The notes below the pieces were generated by a model that was not told where the DNA came from, made no database searches, and saw only the letters and a list, made by a program, of their open reading frames with translations. A stretch of DNA of 33,705 nucleotides from an uncultured Pelagibacteraceae bacterium (GTDB lineage: Bacteria > Pseudomonadota > Alphaproteobacteria > Pelagibacterales > Pelagibacteraceae): positions 1-33,705 of the forward strand of contig CACEPH010000007.1 of NCBI GenBank assembly GCA_902561465.1, read 5' to 3'. This document shows, in pieces, positions 23,835 to 32,620 of the stretch (positions are counted from its first letter, which is position 1; each line of letters starts with the position of its first letter). Both the position numbers and the translations under genes were made by a program.

Positions 23835-24662
23835 TTAATCTCTCAATAAATCGTTAATTGAAGTTTTGCTTCTTGTTTTTTCGTCTACCTTTTTTACGAT
23901 AACCACACAATACAAAGATGGACCATCAGGATTATTTTTGCTAGGCATAGTTCCTGGCACTACCACAGAATAGTTTGGTACTTTTCCATAATGTATTTCA
24001 CCTGTTGCTCGATCAATAATTCGCGTTGATGCTCCTATATAAACTCCCATGGATAAAACTGATCCTTTTCCGACAATAACGCCTTCAGCTATTTCAGCTC
24101 TGGCTCCTATAAAACAATTATCTTCAATGATGGTTGGGTTTGCTTGCATAGGTTCTAATACTCCACCAATTCCAGCTCCACCAGATATATGACAATTTTT
24201 TCCAACTTGAGCGCAAGATCCTACCGATGCCCAGGTATCAATCATACTTCCTTGATCTACATAAGCTCCGATATTTACAAATGAAGGCATTAAGACAACA
24301 TTCTTTGCAATAAATGCTCCTTTTCTTACGACACCATTCGGAACATATCTAAAACCTTCTTTAATAAATCTTTTTTCGTTCCATTTATGAGTTTTACCTT
24401 CTACTTTGTCGTACCAAGCAGCATAAGGACCTTTAGAAATTTTCATTTTATTAACTCTGAAACTTAATAAAATTGCTTTTTTAATCCACTGATTAACAAT
24501 CCATTCGTCATTTTTATTTTCTGCAACTCTTATTTTACCTGAATCTAATAACTCTATAGTTTTACTAATAGCATTTAATATTTTTCTACTAGATTTAGAA
24601 TTTACTTGGCTTTTATCATTCCAAGCTTCATTGATTATTTTTTCAAAAGAATTTGTATCCAT
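23835..24662 (-). CDS. dapD: Tetrahydrodipicolinate N-succinyltransferase
   Basis: A 275-residue left-handed beta-helix acyltransferase that succinylates tetrahydrodipicolinate with succinyl-CoA, upstream of DapC and DapE. The helical N-terminal domain (1-95) contains [22 protein letters not shown]. The hexapeptide-repeat region runs from about 110 to 230 ([40 protein letters not shown]). The end [14 protein letters not shown] is family-typical. It overlaps the HAD gene stop by one base and precedes dapE. Confidence 0.96.
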   Translation of the reverse strand: MDTNSFEKIINEAWNDKSQVNSKSSRKILNAISKTIELLDSGKIRVAENKNDEWIVNQWIKKAILLSFRVNKMKISKGPYAAWYDKVEGKTHKWNEKRFIKEGFRYVPNGVVRKGAFIAKNVVLMPSFVNIGAYVDQGSMIDTWASVGSCAQVGKNCHISGGAGIGGVLEPMQANPTIIEDNCFIGARAEIAEGVIVGKGSVLSMGVYIGASTRIIDRATGEIHYGKVPNYSVVVPGTMPSKNNPDGPSLYCVVIVKKVDEKTRSKTSINDLLRD

Positions 24663-25333
24663 TATGCAGCTTTAGCTAAGTTAATTTTTTTTAAAAATTC
24701 AGATAAATTATTTGTTTTATAATTTACAAATTCACTATCTGAAAATTTGCTTGCCCACGGCTCATCATTTTCTATCCAAACTGTTTTCATACCCATTTCA
24801 TATGCTGGTTTTAAATTTCTTGCAATATCTTCAACTAATACACATAATTTTGGGTCAATTTTATGTTTTTTGACTAATTTTTTGTAAGGCTCTAACAAAG
24901 GTTTTGGAATAAATTCAGCATCTACTATGTCAAAAATATCGTCAAAAAGATGGTCTATACCTATTTGCTTAGATACATTTATTGCATGCTTTCTTGAGCC
25001 ATTAGTAAATATAATTTTTTTACCATCAAGCTTTTCAATTTCTTTACCAAGCGCAGGATCTTTTTGAAGGAAATCAATATTTATGTCATGTACGAATTCT
25101 AAAAATTCATCTGGATCAATTTTGTGATTTTTTATCATACCATTTAGCGTTGTATTGTATTTATGAAAATAATTTTTCTGAACTTTTTTAGCTTCTTCTA
25201 CGCTTATATTAAGTTTATCTGAAATATATTTAGACATTCTTTTATCAACTTGTTCAAAAACTTTAGTTTTTCCAGAATACAAAGTGTTGTCCAAATCAAA
25301 TATCCAATACTTGATAGAATTAAATGATTTCAT
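24662..25333 (-). CDS. HAD-family phosphatase, pyrimidine 5'-nucleotidase type
   Basis: A 223-residue haloacid-dehalogenase-fold hydrolase. Motif I is [12 protein letters not shown] (nucleophile Asp13, acid/base Asp15), motif II is [11 protein letters not shown], motif III Lys is in [12 protein letters not shown], and motif IV is [11 protein letters not shown]. The helical cap (about 20-95) and the FDLDNTLY start match the SDT1-like pyrimidine 5'-nucleotidase subgroup, which dephosphorylates UMP/CMP. It overlaps argB by 4 bp and dapD by one base. This position between argB and dapD recurs in alphaproteobacteria, where the natural substrate is not settled to my knowledge. Confidence 0.88.
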   Translation of the reverse strand: MKSFNSIKYWIFDLDNTLYSGKTKVFEQVDKRMSKYISDKLNISVEEAKKVQKNYFHKYNTTLNGMIKNHKIDPDEFLEFVHDINIDFLQKDPALGKEIEKLDGKKIIFTNGSRKHAINVSKQIGIDHLFDDIFDIVDAEFIPKPLLEPYKKLVKKHKIDPKLCVLVEDIARNLKPAYEMGMKTVWIENDEPWASKFSDSEFVNYKTNNLSEFLKKINLAKAA

Positions 25334-26205
25334 TTTCTTATAAGCGTTCCTGAACCTTTGTCAGAGAATAATTCGAACAAGATAGAGTGTGGTTTTCTGC
25401 CATCAAGAATAACAACTGCTCTTACCCCATTATTTATAGCGTCAATACAAGTTTTAACTTTTGGTATCATGCCCCCATGAATCGTCTCATTATTAACTAG
25501 TTCTTTTGCTTCTGTAGTGTTTATTTCAGAAATTAATTTTTCGTTGTTATCTAGAACACCATCAATATCTGTTAATAACATCAATCTTCTGGATTTGATG
25601 CTTCTTGCTATGGCACCGGCAGCAGTATCAGCATTAATATTGTATGCAATTCCTTTTTCATCAAGACCCATCGGGACTATAACAGGAATAAAATCCTCTC
25701 TAATTATTTCTTTAAGCAGTTTTGCGTCTACTCTTTTTGGTTTACCAACATAACCTAACTCTTTATCTTCTTGCTCAACATAAATTATATTATTTTTTTT
25801 TATCGTTATAGATTTTGCTTTGCATGATTTTTTTTCAAGAGCATTAACAATTTCTTTATTAAATTCTGTCATAACACTTTCAACAATATTAATCATTTTT
25901 TCATCTGTAACCCTTAAACCCATAACAAATTTACTTTTGATATTTTTCTCATCTAACTTTTTTTTGATTCCTAAGCCGCCGCCATGAACCAGTATAGGAG
26001 TTAAACCTAATTTTTTCAAAACTACTATATCTTCGATTAAATTATTTAAAAGAGACGGATCTAAAAGGACTTTGCCTCCACATTTTATTACTATTTTTTC
26101 TTTTGAATATTTTTTAATATATTTTTCTACTTCTTGGCTAGAAGGCCCATCTTTTGGCCAAAGCTCTTTTATTTTGTTTTCTATATTTTGGACTGGTTGT
26201 TGCAT
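25330..26205 (-). CDS. argB: Acetylglutamate kinase
   Basis: A 291-residue amino-acid-kinase-fold enzyme that phosphorylates N-acetylglutamate, the second step of arginine synthesis. Key segments are IVIKCGGKVL (about 35-44) and LVHGGGLGIKKKL (glycine-rich loop). YNINADTAAGAIARSI, MLLTDIDGVLD and IHGGMIPKVKTCIDAI lie in the second half. Length and the helical N-terminal extension fit the hexameric, arginine-sensitive type. It lies 3 bp after yidC and overlaps the HAD gene by 4 bp. In many alphaproteobacteria engB stands between yidC and argB; it is absent here. Confidence 0.95.
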   Translation of the reverse strand: MQQPVQNIENKIKELWPKDGPSSQEVEKYIKKYSKEKIVIKCGGKVLLDPSLLNNLIEDIVVLKKLGLTPILVHGGGLGIKKKLDEKNIKSKFVMGLRVTDEKMINIVESVMTEFNKEIVNALEKKSCKAKSITIKKNNIIYVEQEDKELGYVGKPKRVDAKLLKEIIREDFIPVIVPMGLDEKGIAYNINADTAAGAIARSIKSRRLMLLTDIDGVLDNNEKLISEINTTEAKELVNNETIHGGMIPKVKTCIDAINNGVRAVVILDGRKPHSILFELFSDKGSGTLIRK

Positions 26206-26208
26206 TTT

Positions 26209-27894
26209 TTAAACAGTCTTTACTTTTGTTCCTCTCATAATTACCCATTGTTGAGCAATAGTTAATATGTTGTTTACCGTCCAATAGACCACTAATCCTG
26301 AGGGAAATGGAGCTAATATTATTGTTAAAAAAAGAGGAAAAAACATAAATATTTTTGCTTGAATAGGATCTGGAGGAGTAGGATTTAATTTTTGCTGAAC
26401 ATACATACTTAGACCCATTAATATTGGCCATGCTCCAATCATTAAAAAAGTTGGCGGGTCCCAGGGAATTAAACCAAATAAATTAAAAATAGATGTTGGA
26501 TCTCTTTCGGATAAATCTTTTATCCATCCAAAAAAAGGCTGATGTCTCATTTCTAAAGTAACATAAAGCATTTTATAAATTGCAAAAAAGAATGGAATTT
26601 GTATTAAAACAGGCAAACATCCTGAGATTGGATTTACTTTTTCTCTTTTATATAGAGCCATCATTTCTTGTTGTAATTTAACCTTGTCGTCTTTATGTAA
26701 TTCTTTAAGTCTAATCATTTCTGGCTGAAGTATTTTCATTTTTGCCATAGATTTAAAAGAATAATTTGCGAGTGGAAAAAATATTAATCTGACCAAGGCA
26801 GTAATAATAACTATTGCAAAACCAAAGTTTCCAGTTAACTTGAAAAAATAATCGATCACAAAAAATAAAGGTTTTGTAAAGAAATAGAACCAACCCCAAT
26901 CTATCGCTAAATCAAATTTTTCTATTTTTAATTGTTCAGCATAACCATCAATAACAGCAACTTCCTTAGCTGCTACAAATGCATTTATATTGTTAGTAAT
27001 AGAGTTGCCGGGATTAAGAATCTTTGGATTTTTTATTATATAATTGGCTCTGTATTTTTCATTTTTAGCAACAAACTCTGCTTTAAATTCATTTCCTTTT
27101 TCCGGAACTATTGCAGTTAACCAATATTTATCTGTAATACCCAACCAACCTTTTGAGCTATTGATAGTAAATTTTTCTTTTTCAATATCATCATAATCTT
27201 CTTCTACAAGCTCTTCTCCAAATACTCCAAGAAAACCTTCGTGTAAAATGTATATTTGCATTCCTTCAGGCTTGCCACCTCGAGTAATTTGTGCGTATGG
27301 ATAGAATTGAAAGGATTTATTTGAATTATTTTTTATACCTTGTGTAATTTTAAATAAAAACTTTTCGTCTAATTCAATTTTTTTTGTAAAAATTAAACCT
27401 TCACCATTGTCCCATTCGATTGTAACTGGATTATTTGGCGTTAGCGTACTATTTCCTTTAACTTTCCAAACTGTATCACCTAGTGGTAATTTTATCTTTT
27501 CATTTCCACCTGATGCCCAACCTGTTTCAATAAAATATTCTTCTGAAGAATTTTTTGGATTTAAAAAAATTACTTTGTTTTCACCGTTTAAAGTTTCGTT
27601 GTAATTTTTGAAAATAATATCATCTATAATTGCTCCTTGTAATGATATTGATCCTTTAATATTTTCGTTTTCAACTTTTATTCTTTTTGTATCGCCTACC
27701 AATTCATCTCTTGTAATTTCGGTTACTAAATTTTTTTGATTCTCATCAATTGAAGGAGAAGAGGCATCTTCACTTTTTGTTATTTGTTTTTCTTCGGGTT
27801 GCTGTTCAACAATAGGAGCTTCAAAAAAAGTTGCCCAAAAAACTAATACTATTGTAGAAAGTATAACTGCCAACAAAACGTTTCTTGTTTCCAT
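26209..27894 (-). CDS. yidC: Membrane protein insertase YidC
   Basis: A 561-residue inner-membrane insertase that works with SecYEG or alone to insert and fold membrane proteins. The layout is that of the long Gram-negative form. There is an N-terminal anchor helix (VLLAVILSTIVLVFWATFF), an acidic linker, and a large periplasmic beta domain (about 60-335). The conserved C-terminal insertase core (about 345-555) contains YSFKSMAKMKILQPEM, the cytoplasmic helical hairpin, and LPVLIQIPFFFAIYKML. The tail is short and basic. It starts immediately after the yidD stop with no gap. Confidence 0.97.
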   Translation of the reverse strand: METRNVLLAVILSTIVLVFWATFFEAPIVEQQPEEKQITKSEDASSPSIDENQKNLVTEITRDELVGDTKRIKVENENIKGSISLQGAIIDDIIFKNYNETLNGENKVIFLNPKNSSEEYFIETGWASGGNEKIKLPLGDTVWKVKGNSTLTPNNPVTIEWDNGEGLIFTKKIELDEKFLFKITQGIKNNSNKSFQFYPYAQITRGGKPEGMQIYILHEGFLGVFGEELVEEDYDDIEKEKFTINSSKGWLGITDKYWLTAIVPEKGNEFKAEFVAKNEKYRANYIIKNPKILNPGNSITNNINAFVAAKEVAVIDGYAEQLKIEKFDLAIDWGWFYFFTKPLFFVIDYFFKLTGNFGFAIVIITALVRLIFFPLANYSFKSMAKMKILQPEMIRLKELHKDDKVKLQQEMMALYKREKVNPISGCLPVLIQIPFFFAIYKMLYVTLEMRHQPFFGWIKDLSERDPTSIFNLFGLIPWDPPTFLMIGAWPILMGLSMYVQQKLNPTPPDPIQAKIFMFFPLFLTIILAPFPSGLVVYWTVNNILTIAQQWVIMRGTKVKTV

Positions 27895-28146
27895 TTACTT
27901 TTTCCTTTTTTTCAAATTAGGAACTGGATCAAATCCACTTCTTCCACCTAAAATTTTAATTGGGTGACATCTTAAAATTCTTTTTATTCCTAAAAATAAA
28001 CCTTTAAAGAAACCATTCAGTTTTAATGAATCTATAAAGTATTCTGAACATGTAGGAAGATATCTACAGTTTGAAGGAAAATAAGGTGAAATAAAATATT
28101 TATAAAATTTAATAATTATAATTAAAGCGCTGCTTAACAATTTCAT
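27895..28146 (-). CDS. yidD: Membrane protein insertion efficiency factor YidD
   Basis: An 83-residue small membrane-associated protein thought to assist YidC. The family core is nearly intact: [34 protein letters not shown] followed by [24 protein letters not shown], with the three conserved cysteines. An N-terminal amphipathic or hydrophobic segment precedes it. It sits between rnpA (2-bp gap) and yidC (no gap), its usual place. Confidence 0.95.
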   Translation of the reverse strand: MKLLSSALIIIIKFYKYFISPYFPSNCRYLPTCSEYFIDSLKLNGFFKGLFLGIKRILRCHPIKILGGRSGFDPVPNLKKRKK

Positions 28147-28148
28147 AA

Positions 28149-28502
28149 TTAATTACCTGCTCGTTTTATCTTTTTAAAAGTTTCATTCACTTCGTTAAGA
28201 ACATTTTCGAATTTATCTTTGTATACATTATTTTTTCCGAAAATTACATAAGTGTAGTTTAAGTCTATTAGCTGCTTTTTTTTCGAAATTTTTTGCACAG
28301 CATACTTTAGTTTTCGTTTTATTCTGTTTCTAACTACAGCATTTCCTATATTTTTTTTCATTACAAAACTTATATTTAGGTATTTGTTGAATTTTGTTAA
28401 ACTTTTATCAAAATATATTGTAAAATATTTTGTATTCAGCCTTTTCTTTTTTAAAATTTTTAAAAAGTCTTTGTTGCGATTTAGGCTCTTAAATTTAATC
28501 AT
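28149..28502 (-). CDS. rnpA: Ribonuclease P protein component
   Basis: A 117-residue basic protein that pairs with the RNase P RNA to mature tRNA 5' ends. The RNA-binding signature is [16 protein letters not shown], the family's RNR motif. The N-terminal [15 protein letters not shown] and the [11 protein letters not shown] strand are also typical. Sequence outside the motif is strongly shifted to Lys/Asn. It follows rpmH by 14 bp. Confidence 0.93.
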   Translation of the reverse strand: MIKFKSLNRNKDFLKILKKKRLNTKYFTIYFDKSLTKFNKYLNISFVMKKNIGNAVVRNRIKRKLKYAVQKISKKKQLIDLNYTYVIFGKNNVYKDKFENVLNEVNETFKKIKRAGN

Positions 28503-28516
28503 CTCGAAAACTTAAT

Positions 28517-28651
28517 TTAAGCAGATATTCTTTTTCTTCCTTTTACTCTTCGTCTCGCAAGGGTTTTTCTGCCACCTTTAGTTTTCATTCTGGACCTAAA
28601 CCCATGTCTTCTTTTTCTTACAATTCGGCTTGGTTGGTATGTTCTTTTCAT
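28517..28651 (-). CDS. rpmH: 50S ribosomal protein L34
   Basis: A 44-residue protein absent from the supplied ORF track because of its length. The minus-strand frame from CAT at 28649-28651 to TTA at 28517-28519 gives [20 protein letters not shown]..., continuing with [19 protein letters not shown]. This is a full-length, near-consensus L34. It is the first gene of the rpmH-rnpA-yidD-yidC run and diverges from the VTT-domain gene. Its promoter should lie in 28652-28730, but I see no strong -35/-10 pair on this strand. Confidence 0.97.
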   Translation of the reverse strand: MKRTYQPSRIVRKRRHGFRSRMKTKGGRKTLARRRVKGRKRISA

Positions 28652-28680
28652 AAAATTTATTTAGTTCTTCTTAAAATTTT

Positions 28681-28711
28681 TTGATAGTTATAGGTAATAA
28701 GTACATATAAG
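28681..28711 (+). promoter_or_regulatory. Possible promoter of the VTT-domain gene
   Basis: TTGATA (28681-28686) and TATAAG (28706-28711) are separated by 19 bp, slightly long for a sigma70-type promoter. The -10 region overlaps two ATAAGTAC repeats at 28697 and 28707, exactly 10 bp apart. Confidence 0.3.
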
Positions 28712-28715
28712 TACA
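28697..28715. repeat. Two ATAAGTACA-type direct repeats at 10-bp spacing
   Basis: ATAAGTAC-at-ATAAGTACA lies in the divergent rpmH/VTT-gene spacer. The copies sit one helical turn apart and each contains the palindromic GTAC. A regulator site is possible, but the DNA is AT-rich and chance is not excluded. Confidence 0.35.
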
Positions 28716-28730
28716 GTTAAAAATTGATTT

Positions 28731-29456
28731 ATGAATTTAAACTCTTTGAAATTTAAACTTATTTTAGGAATAACTTATTTAGCTATACTTTCAATTGGTT
28801 TGTATTTTTTATTTACTGCGATCGATATAAAAGATTTAATGAGTTATGAATTTATAAGATCAAATAAAGATATTATTCTAGAGTACAAAAGTAAAAATTT
28901 TTTATTTCTCTCTATTATTTTTTTTATTTTTTCTATAATTTGGATTCTTCTATTAGGATTTGCAATGCCTTTGCTATTATTTTCAGGCTTTGTTTTTGGT
29001 AAATGGTGGGGAATACTTATAGTACTGACGGCAACAACAATTGGTGCAACTTTCTTATACATGCTGGTAGGTTTTTTCTTTCGAGACTCCGTTAAGGAAA
29101 AATTAGCTCCTAAATTTTCTAAGTTGAAAGAATTTTTTATTAAAAATGATATTCTTTATTTTACGAGTTTTAGATTTGTTGGTGGAGGAGGAGCGCCTTA
29201 TGCTGTTCAAAATGTTCTACCAATTTTATTTGATATGCCAATAAAAAATTATATTATTGCTACTTTCATTGGTAGTTTGCCCTCGATGTTTGTAACTGTT
29301 GCATTAGGCAGTGGAATAGAAAAAGTTATAGATGAAAATGTGCAATTAAGCTTTTATACCGTTTTGTTTTCACCCGAGATATATATTCCAATAATTGCTT
29401 TTTTTATAATTTTAATTATTGCATTTATAATTAAAAAGTTTTATTTCAAACAATAA
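28731..29456 (+). CDS. VTT-domain (TVP38/TMEM64-type) membrane protein
   Basis: A 241-residue polytopic protein of the VTT/SNARE-associated family, related to DedA. The conserved block is AMPLLLFSGFVFGKWWGILIVLTATTIGATFLYMLVGFFFRD, followed by TSFRFVGGGGAPYAVQNVLPIL. The FxFGxxxG-type and R-x(5)-P-Y-x-x-x-N signatures are in the expected order. Terminal helices span about 13-30 and 218-237. These proteins sit in the inner membrane; DedA relatives have been linked to undecaprenyl-phosphate or phospholipid flipping. It starts a plus-strand run, with the next gene 6 bp away. If the run makes a surface glycan, a lipid-carrier flippase would fit, but that is inference. Confidence 0.85.
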   Translation: MNLNSLKFKLILGITYLAILSIGLYFLFTAIDIKDLMSYEFIRSNKDIILEYKSKNFLFLSIIFFIFSIIWILLLGFAMPLLLFSGFVFGKWWGILIVLTATTIGATFLYMLVGFFFRDSVKEKLAPKFSKLKEFFIKNDILYFTSFRFVGGGGAPYAVQNVLPILFDMPIKNYIIATFIGSLPSMFVTVALGSGIEKVIDENVQLSFYTVLFSPEIYIPIIAFFIILIIAFIIKKFYFKQ

Positions 29457-29462
29457 TCTATT

Positions 29463-30158
29463 ATGAAACATGCACATTTAGATAAAATAAAAAGTTTAGA
29501 ATCGGCTCCTAGAAAAGTTAATATTTTTTCTGAAAACGAAATAAAAATGATACAGGAGCTCTATTATAGTTTACCGGAAAGAACATTTAATAAAAAACAA
29601 AATGTTAAAAAAAAAGCATGGGTACAAAATTACAATAAAGAATTAGATAAAATTTACTTTAATAAACTTAAAGATGTATTAGGAGAATATAAAATGGATT
29701 CTTTAAAGTCAGAAAATGGTGAAGATTATTATGGACTTTTTCATGAAAGTTTTTCTCCTCTGCCATTACATGTAGATTCTGGATTTGATGAAAATGCAAT
29801 AATTTATAAACAAGTAATCACGCCTTTGAGTCCAATTGGAGATACTATTTTTTTCAAAAAAAGATGGTACGGAAGATCAACAACTTTTACTATTGATAAA
29901 AATGAATTAGATTTTAAACCAAAGCCCGGACAAAATGACAGATCCTCGGCACATTTAGGGGACACGGAATTTGATAAAGAAACACATCAAAAATATTTAA
30001 AACATATAGATATTAATAATCTTAAGGGACTTGAAATTGAAATGATATATAATTGGAAAGTTGGAGACACTCTTATCGTAGATAGAACTCATATTCACTG
30101 TGCTTCGTCTAGGATTAATAATAAAAAATTAGGACTAACGACTTTTACTAAAAAATGA
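29463..30158 (+). CDS. Probable 2-oxoglutarate/Fe(II)-dependent oxygenase
   Basis: A 231-residue soluble protein. The pattern fits a double-stranded beta-helix Fe(II)/2-oxoglutarate oxygenase. SPLPLHVDSGF supplies an H-x-D pair (His103, Asp105). About 105 residues later, GDTLIVDRTHIHCASSRINN supplies the distal His (210 or 212), followed by Arg217 or Lys221/222 for 2-oxoglutarate. The intervening SPIGDTIFFKKRW and the ending KKLGLTTFTKK are strand-like. I do not recognise the exact subfamily and cannot name a substrate. It overlaps the FkbM methyltransferase gene by 4 bp (ATGA), so the two are co-translated and probably act on the same small molecule or glycan. Confidence 0.6.
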   Translation: MKHAHLDKIKSLESAPRKVNIFSENEIKMIQELYYSLPERTFNKKQNVKKKAWVQNYNKELDKIYFNKLKDVLGEYKMDSLKSENGEDYYGLFHESFSPLPLHVDSGFDENAIIYKQVITPLSPIGDTIFFKKRWYGRSTTFTIDKNELDFKPKPGQNDRSSAHLGDTEFDKETHQKYLKHIDINNLKGLEIEMIYNWKVGDTLIVDRTHIHCASSRINNKKLGLTTFTKK

Positions 30159-31084
30159 TTAAGTTTGTGCTTTCAAAAATAATATTAGTTATTTCAAAAG
30201 TTCTTACAGTATTAAGATTGCGCGCTAGAACGGTAAACCAGCTAAATAAATTACGTTCCGAATCTCATAAAATTGATGATTACAGAGGTACTATTTCTCA
30301 ACTTATGGGAAATGAGAGACTAATAGCATTAGATGTTGGTGCCCAGGGCGGTTTTTTTAATGCTAATATTTTTTCAAAAAATTATAATATTTTTTTTGAT
30401 CCAATAGTAGTTGAACCGATACCAGACGAAGCAAAAAAACTAGAAAAGTACAAATATAAGGTAATTTCAAATGCACTTTGGAGCACAAATTGTAAAAAAA
30501 AATTGTATATCTTGGGAAGACGTCCGGGTAGCTCTTCAATGTACAAACCTAATAAAAAAGTATTGAATTTATATGGCTTTAAAAAAAAAGACTTTCAACT
30601 ATTTGATGTTACTGAAGAAATTGAAGTTAACTGTACAACAATTACAGAAAGTTTAAAAAAATTTAAAATAAAAAATCTTGATTTTTTAAAAGTAGATACT
30701 CAAGGATCAGAATTGGAAATTTTAAAAGGTTTAGGAGAATATTTGCCATTAGTAATGAAAATAGAGGCGCAAATCATTCCAATGTATGAAGGGGTTCCAA
30801 ATTGGAGTGAGCTAATAAATTATTTATATAGCATAAACTATATTACCTGTGAATGGATAGAAATAGGAAAACATTTAACTAGAACGCCAGCTGAAATGGA
30901 TATGATATTTATACCTAACTATTTAACTGAAAGTGGAAAAAAAATAATTTTATCTAGAGAAAAAGAATTTATTAGTTTAATGGTAATTTTTGGTCAAATT
31001 AAGCTATTGCAAGCTATCTCCGAAACATTAAACTTTTCTAAAAATGCAGAATTACAAAAATTAAAAGATAAATTTTTCTATTAA
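30155..31084 (+). CDS. FkbM family methyltransferase
   Basis: A 309-residue SAM-dependent methyltransferase. An N-terminal helical extension (1-45) precedes the Rossmann core with motif I IALDVGAQGGFF (about 58-68) and the acidic strand-2 end VVEPIPDEAK. The FkbM hallmark is FLKVDTQGSELEILKGLGEY (about 171-190). The family usually O-methylates sugars or polyketide hydroxyls; in bacterial surface clusters it methylates glycans. Length is slightly above the core domain because of an extra C-terminal helical tail. It follows the oxygenase gene with a 4-bp overlap and precedes the radical SAM gene by 73 bp. Confidence 0.88.
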   Translation: MIKFVLSKIILVISKVLTVLRLRARTVNQLNKLRSESHKIDDYRGTISQLMGNERLIALDVGAQGGFFNANIFSKNYNIFFDPIVVEPIPDEAKKLEKYKYKVISNALWSTNCKKKLYILGRRPGSSSMYKPNKKVLNLYGFKKKDFQLFDVTEEIEVNCTTITESLKKFKIKNLDFLKVDTQGSELEILKGLGEYLPLVMKIEAQIIPMYEGVPNWSELINYLYSINYITCEWIEIGKHLTRTPAEMDMIFIPNYLTESGKKIILSREKEFISLMVIFGQIKLLQAISETLNFSKNAELQKLKDKFFY

Positions 31085-31157
31085 TGAAAAATTTTTATTT
31101 TAATTGTTTAAATAGCTTTAGTGTGTTACTTTTTTCTCTTTTTTAAATAGGAAAGAA

Positions 31158-32600
31158 ATGGCAAAAGTTTTATTAGTTAATCCACCCTTTTATAGATTAC
31201 TGGGATCTCATTATAATGCAAATTCATTGGGCATTGCTTATATAGCATCATATCTGAATAAACGTGGACACGATGCTTGGCTTTATAATGCAGATTATGT
31301 AAGCGATAAAAATTATGGAAACCTAAAAAAATTATTTCAAAATTTTACAAATTACAAAAATTATTTTAAAGATTTGGATAACCCTTTATGGCATGAAGTA
31401 AAAGATAAGATTTTATTGTTCAAGCCAGACTGGGTTGGATATACATCATACACAGCAAACATCAGTGCAATTAAAATTATTTCAGACAAAGTACGTAAAG
31501 CAAACCCTCATATTAAACAAGTTATTGGAGGAGTCCACGCAACCCTCGATAAAAAAATTTTAAACACATTAACTAGTATTGATTATAGCATTCAGAGAGA
31601 AGGTGAAGAAGCAATGACAGCGCTGGTAGAGAATAAAGATCCGAAAACTATTCCGGGTGTAATTTCAAGAGGAAAAGAATCTTTAATAGATAATGGAATA
31701 GCACCTGTAATCAAAGATATTGACAATCTTCCAATGCCGGAGAGAAATAAATTTTGGGGAATTTCAAAGGATGAAAGAAAAAATGTTGATGTTTCTTATA
31801 TTAATACTATTAGAGGCTGCCCATATAAGTGCACATATTGTGCGTCTCCTTTTCATTGGGATAGAAAAACTACCAGACTTAGATCTCCTGAATCTGTTAT
31901 AGAGGAAATGAAACTTTTAAAAGAAAAATATTGGGAAGCAACAAAGTACGATTATAGCGCATCTGCAAACATATCTGAAAAAGATTCATTAAAAATTGAA
32001 GATAACACCATAGTTTATTTTGTGGATGATGTTTTTACTGTTCATAAAAAACGTGTAAAAAAACTTTTAAGAATGATGATAGATCAAAAACTTGGCATGA
32101 AATGGAAATGCGAAGCCAGAGCGGATCATCTAGACGACGAAATATGTGAGCTGATGGTCGAAGCTGGATGTGAAAGGGTTAAAATAGGGTTTGAGTCTGG
32201 CAGTAATAGAATTTTATCTCAAGTTAAAAAACTTGAAACTAGAGAAGAAATGTTAAAAGGGGCGGCTATGTTAAAAAAAGCTGGCGTCCCATTCTCTGGT
32301 TATTTTATGGCGGGATTTCCTGGCGAGACTGATGATGATGTTAGACAAACAATTGATTTTGCAAAACAAGTGGAGGCTGACTACTATTCTTTATCTGTTT
32401 TAGCCCCTTATTATGGAACAGAATTATATGATCAATTAATGGCTAATGGTCACGCTCTAGATCAACAACCATGGGAATATTTTTTTCATCAGTCTCCAAA
32501 GCTTATGGTAAATAATAAAATTTCCACAAAAGTACTTCAAGATTTTTTGGCACTTAATGATTTAAATAACAAGAATCAAAAAAAACGAGGTTACATTTAA
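31158..32600 (+). CDS. B12-binding-fold radical SAM protein
   Basis: A 480-residue protein with an N-terminal cobalamin-binding-like Rossmann domain (about 1-150; VLLVNPPFYRL, SLGIAYIASYLNKRGHDAWLY, IGGVHATL). A radical SAM core follows, with the cluster motif GCPYKCTYC (Cys221, Cys225, Cys228). YFVDDVFTVHKKRVKKL, KCEARADHL and RVKIGFESGSNRIL are typical of the BchE/methylthiotransferase-like superfamily. The cobalamin-ligating D-x-H-x-x-G is not visible, so cobalamin may not be bound through His. A good ribosome-binding site (aggaaag) precedes the ATG. Radical SAM members of this class methylate or rearrange unactivated carbons. Neighbours suggest a sugar or lipid substrate. Confidence 0.87.
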   Translation: MAKVLLVNPPFYRLLGSHYNANSLGIAYIASYLNKRGHDAWLYNADYVSDKNYGNLKKLFQNFTNYKNYFKDLDNPLWHEVKDKILLFKPDWVGYTSYTANISAIKIISDKVRKANPHIKQVIGGVHATLDKKILNTLTSIDYSIQREGEEAMTALVENKDPKTIPGVISRGKESLIDNGIAPVIKDIDNLPMPERNKFWGISKDERKNVDVSYINTIRGCPYKCTYCASPFHWDRKTTRLRSPESVIEEMKLLKEKYWEATKYDYSASANISEKDSLKIEDNTIVYFVDDVFTVHKKRVKKLLRMMIDQKLGMKWKCEARADHLDDEICELMVEAGCERVKIGFESGSNRILSQVKKLETREEMLKGAAMLKKAGVPFSGYFMAGFPGETDDDVRQTIDFAKQVEADYYSLSVLAPYYGTELYDQLMANGHALDQQPWEYFFHQSPKLMVNNKISTKVLQDFLALNDLNNKNQKKRGYI

Positions 32601-32620
32601 TAATTTGGATTTTATTATTA

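Noticed and set aside
26138-26431. 97-codon minus-strand ORF across the yidC/argB junction
   Set aside because: Out of frame with both genes; Ser/Asn/Tyr-rich sequence with no conserved pattern and no ribosome-binding site, and both neighbours are complete without it. It is also not a remnant of EngB: no GTPase motifs are visible.
31084-31146. 20-codon ORF (MKNFYFNCLNSFSVLLFSLF) starting in the FkbM stop (TAATG)
   Set aside because: Coupled start is intriguing, but there is no ribosome-binding site of its own, the composition is what AT-rich spacer DNA gives, and the downstream gene has its own good site. Left as probable chance.
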